Assembly: GCF_000015565.1 (NCBI RefSeq)
Contig: NC_008786.1
Span: forward strand, 4,886,501 to 4,950,500
Direction: 5' to 3'
Origin: Verminephrobacter eiseniae EF01-2
GTDB taxonomy: Bacteria; Pseudomonadota; Gammaproteobacteria; Burkholderiales; Burkholderiaceae_C
Length of the DNA stretch: 64,000 nucleotides
Part shown: in pieces, positions 19,489-29,576 of the stretch
How positions within the stretch are numbered: the first letter of the stretch is position 1
Layout of the letters: every line of letters starts with the position of its first letter
Notes under the pieces: model-generated
The model's input: only the letters and a program-made list of their open reading frames with translations
Databases searched by the model: none
Told to the model about the DNA's origin: nothing
Program-made: the position numbers and the translations under genes

Positions 19489-22400
19489 TCAACCCATCGT
19501 CATCAGGCTGGCGTTGCCGCCTGCGGCTGCGGTGTTCACGCTCACCGAGCGTTCGAGCAGCAGGCGCTCCAGCGGCACATCGGTGGCGCCCGCAGGCAGC
19601 GCCGTCAGGCCCACGATGGGGCCGGAGCGCCGGGCCAGGGCTGCGCACACAGCGCGCAGCGCTGTTTCAGATTCTGCGCGCAACGATGCTTCAGATTCCG
19701 CGTGCGGCGCTGTCCCGGCCCCCGCGACCGCAGCCACGCCGCCATGGTGCAGCACGGCGGACAGTTCGATGCTGTCGTCCTCCAGCGCCTCGTCCACCCA
19801 TTGGATGCGCGCCTGCACCTGCGCGGGCAAGGAACCATGGATGCTGCGCTGCTGGCTGCCTGGCCACAGCGCCATGCCCCCGGTGGCCAGCACGGCGGCG
19901 GTTTGTGTCAGCAAATCCTCGTCGGTCGGGGCCAGGCACAGCACATGGCGGCGCGGCACCAGGGTGTAGAGGTTGCGCTCACCGGTGGGGCCGGGCAGGG
20001 TGCGGGTGCTGCCGCTTGGGGTTTGCTCTGCGAAGCGGCGGCAACTGTCGGCCAGCGTGTCGCGGCCTTGCGCCTGCGCCCAGCGCTCCAACTGGCGCAG
20101 CGGCGCCAGCAGCCGCTGGCGGGCGCTGTCGGCGCTCGCGCCGTGGTCGGCCGGGCCGAGTATCCGGGCCGGCGCCTGAACCGGGTGCTGCGCCAGCAGC
20201 CGCAGCAGGTACAGCGGCCCGCCGGCCTTGGGGCCGGTGCCGGACAGGCCTTCGCCGCCAAAGGGCTGCACGCCGACCACGGCGCCGACCATGTTGCGGT
20301 TCACGTAGATGTTGCCGGCATGGCTGCGTTCGAGCACGCGCGCCATGGTCTCGTCGATGCGGCTGTGCAGGCCCAGGGTCAGGCCATAGCCGGTGGCGTT
20401 GATTTGGTCGAGCAGTTGCTCCAGGTCTTGGCGCGCGTAGCGCAGCAGGTGCAGCACCGGGCCGAAGACCTCCGCCTGCAACTGGCCGATGTGGTTTATC
20501 TCGATCAGCGTGGGCGGCACGAAGTGGCCATGGGTGGTGTCGTTGGCCGGGCTGCGGCCGGGCTGGAACACGCGCTGGCCCTTGGCCCGCAGTGCCTGAA
20601 TGTGCGCCAGGATGCCGGCCCGGGCTTGCGCGTCGATCACCGGGCCCATATCCACCTGCAATGCGCCGGGGTTGCCGATGCACAGTTCGTCCATCGCGCC
20701 TTGCAGCATCGTCAGCACGCGGTCGGCGACCTCTTGCTGCACGCACAGCACGCGCAGCGCCGAGCAGCGCTGGCCGGCGCTGTCGAAGGCCGAGACCAGC
20801 ACATCGCCGACCACCTGCTCGACCAGGGCCGACGAGTCGACGATCATCGCGTTCTGCCCGCCGGTCTCGGCAATCAGCGTCACCGGGCGGCCTGTGGCAT
20901 CGAGCCGCCCGGCCAACTGGCGTTGCAGTGTGCGCGCCACCTCGGTGGAGCCGGTGAACATCACGCCCTGCACGCGCGCGTCGGCCACCAGGCGGGCGCC
21001 TACGGTGTCGCCCGGGCCGGGCAGTAGCTGCACCGCGCCGCGTGGTATGCCGGCCTGCCACAGAATGCGCACGGCTTCGGCGGCGATCAGCGGCGTCTGT
21101 TCGGCAGGCTTGGCCAGCACCGGGTTGCCTGCGGCCAGCGCGGCGGCCACCTGGCCGGTGAAGATGGCCAGCGGGAAGTTCCAGGGGCTGATGCAGACCA
21201 CCGGGCCGAGCGGCAGGTGCGTGGCGTCGTCGAACCAGGCCTCGACCTGCGCTGCGTAGTAGCGCAGAAAGTCCACGGCCTCGCGCACTTCGGCGATGGC
21301 GCTGTGGCAACTTTTGCCGGCCTCGCGCACCAGCAGACCGAGCAGCAGCGGCATGCGCTGCTGCAACAGATCGGCGGCACACCGCAGCCGGGCGGCGCGC
21401 TCGGCCGCTGGCGTGGCCGCCCAGGCGGCTGCGGCCTGCTGCGCGCAGTGCAGGGCCTGCCCGGTCGCGGCGGCGCTGGCCTCTTGCACCTGGCCGACCA
21501 CATCGCGCTGGTCGGCGGGGTTGCGCACGCTGGCACCTGCCGGCGCCAGCGGCGCGGTCGCGCTGGACGGCGTTGCCGGCGCAGATGCACCGCCGTGGGA
21601 CACGGGCGCGGTCGCGCCGCAGGGGGTCACGGCTGCGGCCGTGGGGTCTGCGGGGTCCGTGGCCAGCATCGGAGCGGCGCTCCATGTCTGGCTGGCGCTG
21701 GCTTGCAGCGCGCTGGCCAATCGGGCCAGGGTGTTTTCGTCGGCCAGATCCAGCCCGAGCGAATTGGCGCGCTGCGCGCCGTACAGGTCTTGCGGCAGCA
21801 CGATGCGGGGGTGGGGCAGGCCGGCCATGCCTTGCTCGCGGGCGGCCTGCTCGACCCGCTGCACGGGGCTGCGCACCAGGTCTTCGAGGGCTATGCCCTG
21901 GTCGGCAATGCGGTTCACGAACGAGGTGTTGGCGCCGTTTTCCAGCAGGCGGCGCACCAAGTAGGCGAGCAGTGTTTCATGGGTGCCGACCGGGGCGTAG
22001 ATGCGGCACGGGCGGCCCAGCTTGCCGGCCGCGACGGGGCCTACCACTTGCTCGTACAAAGGCTCGCCCATGCCGTGCAGGCATTGGAATTCGTACTGCG
22101 CCGCGCCGTCATCCCTGCCGTCACCGGCGCCGTGGCCTGCCAACTGGTAGATGCTGGCCAGGGTTTCGGCGTTGTGCGTGGCGTACTGGGGGTAGATGGC
22201 TTCGGGCGCGGCCAGCAGTTGGCGTGCGCAGGCGAGGTACGAGATGTCGGTGTGCACCTTGCGCGTGTAGACCGGGTAGTCCGCCAGCCCATCGACCTGG
22301 GCGCGCTTGATCTCGCTGTCCCAGTAAGCGCCTTTGACCAGCCGCACCATCAGGCGCCGCTGCGTGCGGCGGGCCAGCGCGATCAGCCAATCGATGACGA

Positions 22401-23421
22401 ACGGGCAGCGCTTTTGGTAGGCCTGGACGACAAAGCCGATGCCGTTCCAGCCGGCCAGCGCGGGTTCGCCGCACAGGCGCTCCAGCAGGTCGAGCGAAAG
22501 CTCCAGCCGGTCGGCCTCTTCGGCGTCGATGTTCAGGCCGATGTCGTAGTCGCGGGCCAGCATGCCCAGGCGCAGCACCAGCGGGTAGAGCTCGTCCATC
22601 ACGCGGCCCCACTGCGCGCGGCTGTAGCGCGGGTGCAGCGCCGAGAGCTTGATCGAGATGCCCGGGCCTTCGTAGATGCCGCGCCCGTTGGAGGCTTTGC
22701 CGATGGCGTGGATGGCCTGCTCATACAGGGCGTAGTAGCGCCGGGCGTCGGCGGCGGTCAGCGCGGCCTCGCCCAGCATGTCAAAGGAATGGCGAAAGCC
22801 CCGGGCCTGCAGCGCGCGGGCCTGGTGCAGGGCCGCGTCGATGGTTTCGCCGCAGACGAACTGCTCGCCCAACATGCGCATGGCCATGTCCACGCCCTTG
22901 TGGATCAGCGGCTCGCCGCCCTTGGCGATCAGCCGGCCCAGCGCCGCGCCCAGACTGTCTTCGCTGTGCATGGCCACCAGCCGGCCGGTGATCAGCAAAC
23001 CCCAGGTGGCGGCGTTGACGAACAACGACGGGCTTTGGCCCAGATGCGCATCCCATTGGCCGCGGCTGATCTTGTCGCGGATCAGCGCCGCGCGCGTGGC
23101 CCGGTCGGGAATGCGCAGCAGCGCCTCGGCCAGACACATCAGCGCCACCCCCTCCTGCGAAGACAGCGCAAACTCCTGTAGCAGCCCCGGCACGATGCCC
23201 GCGCGGCCCGTGGCATTGTTGCGCTGGCGCAGCGTGCCCGCCATGCGCAGCGCCAACTGCCCGGCCGCTGCCGCCTGCTCCGGGGGCAGGCGGGCCTGGG
23301 CCAGCAGCGGGGCCAGGGCCTCGGGTTCCGCAAGCCGGCAGGCGGCGGTGATGGCCGCGCGCAGCGGGCAGTCCGGCGCTGTGCGCGGGGCGAAAGCGGT
23401 CGAAGGCAAAGCAGGCGGCAT
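19489..23421 (-). CDS. putA: Bifunctional proline dehydrogenase/P5C dehydrogenase
   Basis: The product has 1,310 residues. It oxidises proline to P5C with FAD, then glutamate semialdehyde to glutamate with NAD, as a membrane-associated protein. The proline dehydrogenase barrel covers about residues 120-470 (SIKLSALHPRY, RLVKGAYWD, YATHNAETLA). The aldehyde dehydrogenase covers about 570-1030 with SPWNFPLAIFTGQ, ETGGQNAMIV and the catalytic-cysteine loop SAGQRCSAL (Cys886). A further ALDH-like C-terminal domain typical of long PutA follows. No ribbon-helix-helix DNA-binding domain is present at the N-terminus, so it should not repress its own gene; the divergent Lrp-type regulator probably takes that role. 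A ~70-residue Ala/Gly/Thr-rich insert sits around residues 575-640 between the two enzymes. Confidence 0.95.
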   Translation of the reverse strand: MPPALPSTAFAPRTAPDCPLRAAITAACRLAEPEALAPLLAQARLPPEQAAAAGQLALRMAGTLRQRNNATGRAGIVPGLLQEFALSSQEGVALMCLAEALLRIPDRATRAALIRDKISRGQWDAHLGQSPSLFVNAATWGLLITGRLVAMHSEDSLGAALGRLIAKGGEPLIHKGVDMAMRMLGEQFVCGETIDAALHQARALQARGFRHSFDMLGEAALTAADARRYYALYEQAIHAIGKASNGRGIYEGPGISIKLSALHPRYSRAQWGRVMDELYPLVLRLGMLARDYDIGLNIDAEEADRLELSLDLLERLCGEPALAGWNGIGFVVQAYQKRCPFVIDWLIALARRTQRRLMVRLVKGAYWDSEIKRAQVDGLADYPVYTRKVHTDISYLACARQLLAAPEAIYPQYATHNAETLASIYQLAGHGAGDGRDDGAAQYEFQCLHGMGEPLYEQVVGPVAAGKLGRPCRIYAPVGTHETLLAYLVRRLLENGANTSFVNRIADQGIALEDLVRSPVQRVEQAAREQGMAGLPHPRIVLPQDLYGAQRANSLGLDLADENTLARLASALQASASQTWSAAPMLATDPADPTAAAVTPCGATAPVSHGGASAPATPSSATAPLAPAGASVRNPADQRDVVGQVQEASAAATGQALHCAQQAAAAWAATPAAERAARLRCAADLLQQRMPLLLGLLVREAGKSCHSAIAEVREAVDFLRYYAAQVEAWFDDATHLPLGPVVCISPWNFPLAIFTGQVAAALAAGNPVLAKPAEQTPLIAAEAVRILWQAGIPRGAVQLLPGPGDTVGARLVADARVQGVMFTGSTEVARTLQRQLAGRLDATGRPVTLIAETGGQNAMIVDSSALVEQVVGDVLVSAFDSAGQRCSALRVLCVQQEVADRVLTMLQGAMDELCIGNPGALQVDMGPVIDAQARAGILAHIQALRAKGQRVFQPGRSPANDTTHGHFVPPTLIEINHIGQLQAEVFGPVLHLLRYARQDLEQLLDQINATGYGLTLGLHSRIDETMARVLERSHAGNIYVNRNMVGAVVGVQPFGGEGLSGTGPKAGGPLYLLRLLAQHPVQAPARILGPADHGASADSARQRLLAPLRQLERWAQAQGRDTLADSCRRFAEQTPSGSTRTLPGPTGERNLYTLVPRRHVLCLAPTDEDLLTQTAAVLATGGMALWPGSQQRSIHGSLPAQVQARIQWVDEALEDDSIELSAVLHHGGVAAVAGAGTAPHAESEASLRAESETALRAVCAALARRSGPIVGLTALPAGATDVPLERLLLERSVSVNTAAAGGNASLMTMG

Positions 23422-23517
23422 GGCGGTCTTTCGGTAAGCCCGATGCGATGATCCCTGGACTTGCGCCGAATGAATGGCTGAAAATCACCGGCCGCATAGA
23501 GAAATTCACCAGTTTCG

Positions 23518-23991
23518 ATGAGCAAACCCACCGACCTGGACCGGATCGACCGCAAGATCCTGTCCATCCTGCAAGAAGACGGCCGCATCGCCAACCTCAA
23601 GCTGGCCGAGGCCGTGGCCCTGTCGCCCACGGCCGTGCTGGCGCGCGTGCAGCGCCTGGCGCGCGCGGGCATCATCGAAGGCTATTCAGCGCGGCTGAAC
23701 CCCTCGATGCTGGGCGCGGGCATGCTGGTGTTCGTCGAGGTGCTGCTGGACCGCACCACGCCGAATGTGTTCGAGCAGTTCAAAGCCGCCGTGCAGGTGC
23801 ACCCCGAGATCATGGAATGCCACATGGTGGCGGGCGGGTTCGACTACCTGCTCAAGACCCGCTCTGCCGACATGAACGCCTACCGCCTGTTCGCCGGCGC
23901 GGTGCTCTGGCAACTGCCGGGTGTGCGCGAGACGCGCACTTATGCGGTGATGGAAGAGGTCAAGCACAGCAGCCATTTGCCGCTGCGCTGA
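23518..23991 (+). CDS. Lrp/AsnC-family regulator, probable proline-responsive putA activator
   Basis: The product has 157 residues. The N-terminal helix-turn-helix (LDRIDRKILSILQEDGR, LSPTAVLARVQRL) is followed by a RAM effector-binding domain (MLVFVEVLLDR, VMECHMVAGGFDYLLK-type strand, ETRTYAVMEEVKH). It is divergent from putA with 96 bp between the start codons. The arrangement is that of PutR/BkdR-type Lrp regulators that sense proline and activate putA. Regulation of putA is inferred from position and from the lack of an RHH domain in PutA. Confidence 0.88.
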   Translation: MSKPTDLDRIDRKILSILQEDGRIANLKLAEAVALSPTAVLARVQRLARAGIIEGYSARLNPSMLGAGMLVFVEVLLDRTTPNVFEQFKAAVQVHPEIMECHMVAGGFDYLLKTRSADMNAYRLFAGAVLWQLPGVRETRTYAVMEEVKHSSHLPLR

Positions 23992-24100
23992 GGGGTCGGG
24001 GAGACTGAGCGGCCGATCGGCGCCCCAGTCGGCGCAGTGCTCCCCGATCGAGGCGACGACCTGCGCCAGCACATCGCCTGATGTTCGCCGACGCCCGCCC

Positions 24101-24265
24101 TGGTGTCGCGTCACCGATCATCTGTCGGTCCGCGCTGGCCATCGAAGCGCATCGCGGCGTTGCATCGCTTGCCAATACAGCTCGGTATGGGCTGCGCGAT
24201 GCGCCTTGCGCTGCGCTCCGATGGCTGCGCGCAGCCTACGACATCTGATCGGTGACACGACACTA
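24101..24265. repeat. Palindromic element copy F (165 bp)
   Basis: This copy is in the C/E orientation, with TG at the left flank and TA at the right, and has the longer central variant. One terminal-repeat base has changed (gtgacacgacac). It lies 110 bp after the lrp stop, outside any gene I can support. Confidence 0.88.
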
Positions 24266-24590
24266 GCCTCTTGCTCGGCAAGCCCTGAACCCCCTCCTCC
24301 CGCATGCGCCGCTTCAGCCGCTCGATCGGCCGAACTCCTATCCCCGACCTTCCAGCAGCGCTCGACGGTTCCGACTGACCCTCTGTCACCTGCGCCATCG
24401 CCTGACTGCGCGGCACTTTCTTATCTGGTGGGTCACCCCGTGGGGCCGCATGGACTCCATCCCGGGGTGCGCCGACATGTTGGTTGAGGGTACGACGATT
24501 CCGACCTTCATTCGGACAGGGCAATGCCTGGGCGAGAAAGCGTGCCGTAGACAGAAATCTTTGATCTCTTTGCTCTTTGTGACGCCGGAC
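24266..24590. other. Gap, possible old insertion sequence remnant
   Basis: The minus strand near 24270-24345 reads RPIERLKRRMREEGVQGL, which faintly recalls the basic helix of IS3-type transposases, but no further match is seen. The rest holds nothing recognised. Base composition falls toward the MFS gene. Confidence 0.3.
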
Positions 24591-25844
24591 TCATTTCAGA
24601 TTCCCTGAATCGAATGGGTGCGTTCCGTCCGCCAAAGCCATTTGCACTGCGCGTCTACCGGGCCGAAAACTGCGCGCTCGTGCCTGCAAGACGGCGAAGA
24701 AGCCGACAAACGCCAGCGCGGCAAGCACCCAGGGGAGCGCTCGAGGTCCTGCGCTTTCCAGCAGCACACCGCCAACGAAGCCGCCGCCTGCCACCGCCAG
24801 GTTCCACACGGTGACCAGCATCGATTGTGCTACGTCGGCACCGTCGCCCGCCACATCGCCTACCGCCGTTTGCAGCAAGGTAGACGCGCCACCGAGTGTC
24901 ATTCCCCACATGGCGACTGCGACAAACACGAGCGGTGCGCTTGCATCGGATGTCCCTAGCGCAATGCCCGATGCGACGAAGGCGGCCATGCTGAGCAAGA
25001 CCAGAGCGCGTAGATAGCGGTCGATGAACATCCCGATGAGCCAAATTCCAAGCATGGCCGAGATGCCAAACACCAGAAGCACGATGTCGACACGATCGCC
25101 CATTGCGACGCTGGCAAGGAACGGGGCGATGTAGGTGTACAGAACATTGTGCGCCAGCACCCATGCGAGAATCGTAAACAGGATCGGACGCAATCCCGGC
25201 GTCACAAAGATTGCCCGCACGGATTGGCGCTGCTGGGCAGATTGCCCAGGGTAGTTCGGCACCACCGCCACGACCCACACCATCAGCAACAGTGCCAGCC
25301 CCGATATGATCCCGAAGATGAACCGCCACTGCATCACGGTCCCGAGCCAAGTGCCCAAAGGCACGCCGAGGCAGAGCGCCAAGGGTGGCCCGACCATCGC
25401 GACGGCAAGTGCACGTCCTTGCAAGCTGTGCTTGACCATGCGACGCGCATAACTTGCCAGCAGACCCCAGGCCAGGCCTGCTGCGATACCTGCGACGAAA
25501 CGTGCGGCCAGCGTCAAGACGTAGTGATCGGACAACGCCGTCACCGTATTGAAAACGAAGAAGCCGCCAATGGCCAGCAGCAGCAGCGACCTTCGCGACC
25601 ACCCGCGAGTCGCCACCATGAGGGGAATCGCCGCAACCACAGCCCCCAATGCGTAGAGCGTCACCAATTGGCCGGCGAGTGCCTCCGACACTCCCATCCC
25701 ACGACTGATCTCTGGCAGTAGTCCGGCCGGCATGTTTTCGGTAAGTACCGCGATGAAGCCGGTCATCGCGAGGGCCAACAGGCCCCCCATTGGAAGCCGG
25801 TCGGCGGCAGCGCTTGGCGCGGCGGCTGTACAGGTCTCACGCAT
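24591..25844 (-). CDS. Major facilitator superfamily drug/metabolite efflux transporter
   Basis: The product has 417 residues with twelve predicted membrane helices. The early segment FIAVLTENMPAGLLPEI and the motif around RFVAGIAAGLAWGLLASYARR after helix 4 place it in the DHA1 (AraJ/YdhP-like) group of proton-driven exporters. Its substrate is unknown. Its start codon overlaps the stop of the tautomerase gene by 8 bp (ATGCGTGA), so the two are translationally coupled. Codon use is noticeably less GC-biased than in neighbouring genes, suggesting acquisition from elsewhere. Confidence 0.88.
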   Translation of the reverse strand: MRETCTAAAPSAAADRLPMGGLLALAMTGFIAVLTENMPAGLLPEISRGMGVSEALAGQLVTLYALGAVVAAIPLMVATRGWSRRSLLLLAIGGFFVFNTVTALSDHYVLTLAARFVAGIAAGLAWGLLASYARRMVKHSLQGRALAVAMVGPPLALCLGVPLGTWLGTVMQWRFIFGIISGLALLLMVWVVAVVPNYPGQSAQQRQSVRAIFVTPGLRPILFTILAWVLAHNVLYTYIAPFLASVAMGDRVDIVLLVFGISAMLGIWLIGMFIDRYLRALVLLSMAAFVASGIALGTSDASAPLVFVAVAMWGMTLGGASTLLQTAVGDVAGDGADVAQSMLVTVWNLAVAGGGFVGGVLLESAGPRALPWVLAALAFVGFFAVLQARARSFRPGRRAVQMALADGTHPFDSGNLK

Positions 25845-26094
25845 GATCGCGGCCTTCCTGATTCAAGGTGTCGTAGTCCGGAATTTCGCAGAGCAGTTGC
25901 CTGCGGCCATCGATCTCCGGGCGATGGACTCGCTCATCCCGGACGTCCGGGGACACCGCTTCGAGTGCGATGGAGATGGCGCCCTCGCTGCATCCGAACG
26001 CTTGTTGCACGGCATCGGTGATGGTGCGTGTCGATGTGACCTTACCTGGTTCGCTCGATGGCAAGGGAAAATGCTTGATATTCACATGTGGCAT
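25837..26094 (-). CDS. Tautomerase-family protein (4-oxalocrotonate tautomerase-like)
   Basis: The product has 85 residues from the ATG at 26094. That start was chosen over 26148 because it puts the catalytic proline directly after the initiator methionine (MPHVNIKHF), a requirement of the superfamily. The remainder shows the usual beta-alpha-beta pattern (TITDAVQQAFGCSEGAISIALEAV). Such small enzymes convert enol to keto forms of unsaturated acids or dehalogenate small molecules; the substrate here is unknown. It is co-transcribed with the overlapping MFS exporter, suggesting a detoxification pair. Confidence 0.8.
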   Translation of the reverse strand: MPHVNIKHFPLPSSEPGKVTSTRTITDAVQQAFGCSEGAISIALEAVSPDVRDERVHRPEIDGRRQLLCEIPDYDTLNQEGRDHA

Positions 26095-26188
26095 GGTGAT
26101 TTTCCCAGGGAAAGGGTTTCTCGGGTGCCAGCCAGAGGTCATGAACACCGCAGCATGGACCGTGATTTACCGGCGGCGCACCCGGCCA

Positions 26189-26965
26189 TCAGCCCACCGT
26201 GAGCACCACCGGCGCGTGGTCGCTCGGTTGCGGGTTTTTGCGCGGGGCGCGGTCGATCATGCAGGCGCTCACGGCCGGGCGTAGCGCTGCGCTGACCAGG
26301 ATGTGGTCGATGCGCAGCCCCCGGTTTTTCTGAAATCCCAACATGCGGTAGTCCCACCAGGAGTAGCTTTTTCCCGGCTGCTCGAACATGCGGAACGCGT
26401 CCGCCAGCCCCAGCGCCAGCAGCGCCTGGAAATGCGCGCGCTCTGCGCTGGTGTGGTGGATGGTTTCGCGCAGGCCCTCGGGGTCGTAGGAGTCGCGGTC
26501 TTGCGGCGCGACATTGAAGTCGCCTGCCAGCACCAGGCGCGGGTGCGCGGCCAGTTCGGCGCGCACCATGTCTTGCAGCGCTTGCAGCCAGCGCAGTTTG
26601 TAGGCGAATTTTTCCGAGCCTGGCTCCTGCCCGTTCACGAAATAGCCGTTGAGCAGGCGCAATGGCCCCAGGGGGCTGTCCAGCGTGGCGGCGATGACGC
26701 GGGCCTGCTCGTCGCCGAAGTCCGGGATGTTGCGCACCACTGCGTTCAGCCGGTGGCGGCTCAGGATGGCGACGCCGTTGTAGGTTTTCTGGCCCAGCGC
26801 AACCGCGTCGTAGCCGGCCGCTTGCAGCGCCGCGTGCGGAAATTTGTCGTCGCTGAGCTTGAGCTCCTGCAAGCACAGCGCGTCCACCGGGTTGGCGGCC
26901 AGCCAGGCCAGCACCTGGGGCAGGCGCACGGACAGGGAGTTGACATTCCAGGTGGCGATTTTCAT
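26189..26965 (-). CDS. xthA: Exodeoxyribonuclease III
   Basis: The product has 258 residues. This AP endonuclease and 3'-5' exonuclease works in base-excision repair. Conserved residues are visible in order: WNVNSL (Asn), LQELK (Glu), [18 protein letters not shown] (Asp/Asn), RIDHILVS (Asp) and SDHAPVV (Asp-His). The ATG at 26965 fits the family N-terminus [11 protein letters not shown]; the frame stays open upstream but without homologous sequence. It stands alone between metE and the tautomerase gene. Confidence 0.93.
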   Translation of the reverse strand: MKIATWNVNSLSVRLPQVLAWLAANPVDALCLQELKLSDDKFPHAALQAAGYDAVALGQKTYNGVAILSRHRLNAVVRNIPDFGDEQARVIAATLDSPLGPLRLLNGYFVNGQEPGSEKFAYKLRWLQALQDMVRAELAAHPRLVLAGDFNVAPQDRDSYDPEGLRETIHHTSAERAHFQALLALGLADAFRMFEQPGKSYSWWDYRMLGFQKNRGLRIDHILVSAALRPAVSACMIDRAPRKNPQPSDHAPVVLTVG

Positions 26966-27135
26966 GACGGGCCTGACGGTTCGGGTGGCGTTGATTGCCG
27001 GTTGCAGATGCGGCCCCCGGCAGGGACTTCCGGGGCCTGCACCGGCCAGCCCGACACATGCAGGCCGCATTTTGCCGGTTCCATCCCGATGGTCGCTGGC
27101 CCGAATGACCCGCTGCCCGGCCAGGCTCGACAGGC

Positions 27136-29505
27136 TCAGCCGGTTCGACCGTCTCCACGTCGGTCCGCCGGCTCCTTGGGCGCCGTTTCGGCACGCAGGA
27201 TGCGGGCCGCCGCGACCATGTGCGCCAACGCCGCCTCGGTCTCCGGCCAGGTGCGGGTTTTCAGTCCGCAGTCAGGGTTGATCCAGAGGTTCCGAACCGG
27301 TATTGCCGCAGCCGCCTTGCGCATCAGCCGCAGCATCTCGTCGGTGCCGGGCACGCGCGGCGAATGGATGTCGTAGACGCCCGGCCCGATCTCGTTGGGG
27401 TATTTGAAATCCCCGAAGCCGCGCAGCAGTTCCATGTCCGAGCGGCTGGTTTCGATGGTGATCACGTCGGCATCCAGCGCGGCGATCTCGGGCAGGATGT
27501 CGTTGAACTCGCAGTAGCACATGTGCGTGTGAATCTGCGTCTGGTCGCCGACCCCGCTGGCGCTGATCCGGAAGGCGCGGGCCGCTCCGGCCAGGTAGGT
27601 CTTCCAGCCCGAGCGGCGCAGCGGCAGGCCCTCGCGCAGGGCCGGCTCGTCGATCTGGATGATGCCGATGCCGGCCGCTTCCAGGTCCAGCACCTCGTCG
27701 CGCATGGCCCAGGCAATCTGCTCTGCCGTCACGCTGCGCGGCTGGTCGTCGCGCACGAAGGACCATTGGAGAAGGGTGTTCGGGCCGGTCAACATGCCCT
27801 TCATCGGCCGTTGGGTCAGGCTTTGGGCGTAGCTCGTCCATTCGAGCGTCATCGGCGCCGGCCGCGCCACGTCGCCGTAGATCACCGGCGGCTTGACGCA
27901 GCGTGAGCCGTAAGACTGAACCCAGCCGTTGGCCGTGAACGCGAAGCCATCGAGTTGCTCGCCGAAGTACTCGACCATGTCGTTGCGCTCGGCTTCGCCG
28001 TGCACCAATACGTCGATGCCCAGTTCTTCCTGCTTGCGAACGGCCAAGGCGATGGCCGCGCGCATCTTCGCGCGGTAGCTGCCGATGTCCAGGTCGCCGC
28101 GTTTGAAGGCCGCGCGCGCGGCACGGATGTCAGCGGTTTGCGGGAAGGAGCCGATGGTGGTGGTGGGCAGCGCCGGCAGCGCATGGCGGGCGCGCTGCAC
28201 GGCTTGCCGCCGGGCAAAGGGCGATCTGCGCTGGTCATCGCCGCGCGCCGTCCGGGCCACGCGCAGGGCCACATCCGCGCGGTTCACCCGGGGGCTGGCC
28301 CGGCGCGCTGCCAGCGCGGCGCGGGCGGCCCGCAGTTCGGCCTGCACCGACGCGGCGCCGGTGTCCAGGGCCGCGCGCAGCACGCGCAGTTCGTCGAGTT
28401 TTTCGCTGGCGCAGGCGAGCCAGGACTTGATCTCGGCGTCCAACTGCGGCTCTGCGTCCAGGCTCGATGGCACATGCAGCAGCGAGCACGACGGCGCTAT
28501 CCAGAGTTCGCCCTGGTGTTTGTCGCGCACCGTCCGCAGGCGCTCGAGCGCCGCGTCCAGGTCGTTGCGCCAGATGTTGCGGCCATCGACGATGCCGACG
28601 GACAGCACTTTGTGCGCCGGCAACCAATCGACGACGCCCGGTAGTTCCTCCGGGGCGCGCACCGCATCGACATGCAGTCCGGCGACGGGCAATTGGCACG
28701 CCATGCGCAGGTTTTCGGCGAGCGGCGAAAAGTAGGTTGCCAGCATCAACCGGGGTGCGCTGCGGGCCAGTTGCCAGTAGGCGCGCTCGAACGCATGGCG
28801 CCAGACATCGGGCAGATCCAGGCCCAGCACCGGCTCGTCCATCTGCACCCAGGCCACGCCCTGCGCCTTCAGACGGGCCAGCACCTGCCCATACACGGGC
28901 AGCAGCGCTTCGAGCCGCGTGAACCGGTCCCGGCCGGCCTGCTTTTCCTTGCCCAGCCAGAGGAAGCTCAGCGGCCCGAGCAACACGGCCTTGACCGGGT
29001 GGCCCAGGGCCAGGGCCTGCGCCACTTCATCGAACAGGCGCGTGGAGTTCAGGTGAAACTGCGTCGCCGCGTCGAACTCGGGGACGAGATAGTGGTAGTT
29101 GGTGTCGAACCACTTGGTCATTTCGAGGGCGCGCGTGCCTTCGGCGCCGTGCACGCGATGGGCGCCATGGGCGCCATGGGCCTGGCCGGCCTGTGCCGCA
29201 ACGCCGCGCGCCATCGTGAAATACCGCGACAGTTCCGCCGCGCCGGCCTCGAACCCGAAGCGCGCAGGCTCGCAGCCCAGAAGCTGTATGTGGTTGGCCA
29301 CATGGTCGTAGTAGGCAAAGTCGCCCACCGTCACGAAGTCCAGGCCCGCCGCGCGCTGGGCCTGCCAATGGCGCGCGCGCAGGTCTGCGCCCGTGGCCTC
29401 CAGCGCAGACGCATCGATCTCGCCGCGCCAGTGTTTTTCAAGAGCGAACTTGAGTTCGCGCCGCGCGCCGATGCGCGGAAAGCCAAGGATATGTGTGCAG
29501 GTCAT
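27136..29505 (-). CDS. metE: Cobalamin-independent methionine synthase
   Basis: The product has 789 residues. It transfers the methyl group of 5-methyltetrahydropteroyltriglutamate to homocysteine, the last step of methionine synthesis. The N-terminal barrel starts HILGFPRIG; the C-terminal barrel has the zinc ligands in THMCYCEF (His661, Cys663), a glutamate near 685 and Cys746 in [10 protein letters not shown], matching the spacing of the E. coli enzyme. A short interruption of [10 protein letters not shown] repeats lies near residue 115, and the inter-domain linker is Arg/Ala-rich. The start is 70 bp from the divergent metR start, with a MetR box between. Confidence 0.96.
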   Translation of the reverse strand: MTCTHILGFPRIGARRELKFALEKHWRGEIDASALEATGADLRARHWQAQRAAGLDFVTVGDFAYYDHVANHIQLLGCEPARFGFEAGAAELSRYFTMARGVAAQAGQAHGAHGAHRVHGAEGTRALEMTKWFDTNYHYLVPEFDAATQFHLNSTRLFDEVAQALALGHPVKAVLLGPLSFLWLGKEKQAGRDRFTRLEALLPVYGQVLARLKAQGVAWVQMDEPVLGLDLPDVWRHAFERAYWQLARSAPRLMLATYFSPLAENLRMACQLPVAGLHVDAVRAPEELPGVVDWLPAHKVLSVGIVDGRNIWRNDLDAALERLRTVRDKHQGELWIAPSCSLLHVPSSLDAEPQLDAEIKSWLACASEKLDELRVLRAALDTGAASVQAELRAARAALAARRASPRVNRADVALRVARTARGDDQRRSPFARRQAVQRARHALPALPTTTIGSFPQTADIRAARAAFKRGDLDIGSYRAKMRAAIALAVRKQEELGIDVLVHGEAERNDMVEYFGEQLDGFAFTANGWVQSYGSRCVKPPVIYGDVARPAPMTLEWTSYAQSLTQRPMKGMLTGPNTLLQWSFVRDDQPRSVTAEQIAWAMRDEVLDLEAAGIGIIQIDEPALREGLPLRRSGWKTYLAGAARAFRISASGVGDQTQIHTHMCYCEFNDILPEIAALDADVITIETSRSDMELLRGFGDFKYPNEIGPGVYDIHSPRVPGTDEMLRLMRKAAAAIPVRNLWINPDCGLKTRTWPETEAALAHMVAAARILRAETAPKEPADRRGDGRTG

Positions 29506-29563
29506 TGCCCGATGATCCCGGCTGCCCTGTTATTATTCAAACGAAATATTTTGCCTTTCAACT

Positions 29564-29576
29564 TGAATAGTATTCA
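29564..29576. promoter_or_regulatory. MetR operator
   Basis: The sequence TGAATAGTATTCA is a perfect match to the MetR consensus TGAA-N5-TTCA. It lies in the AT-rich 70-bp spacer between metE and metR and its last base is the first base of the annotated metR ATG, so bound MetR would probably repress its own gene while activating metE. Confidence 0.8.

Noticed and set aside
19489..23181. Long plus-strand frames opposite putA (516 and 654 codons)
   Set aside because: They are antisense shadows of the confidently assigned PutA gene and show no recognisable domain.
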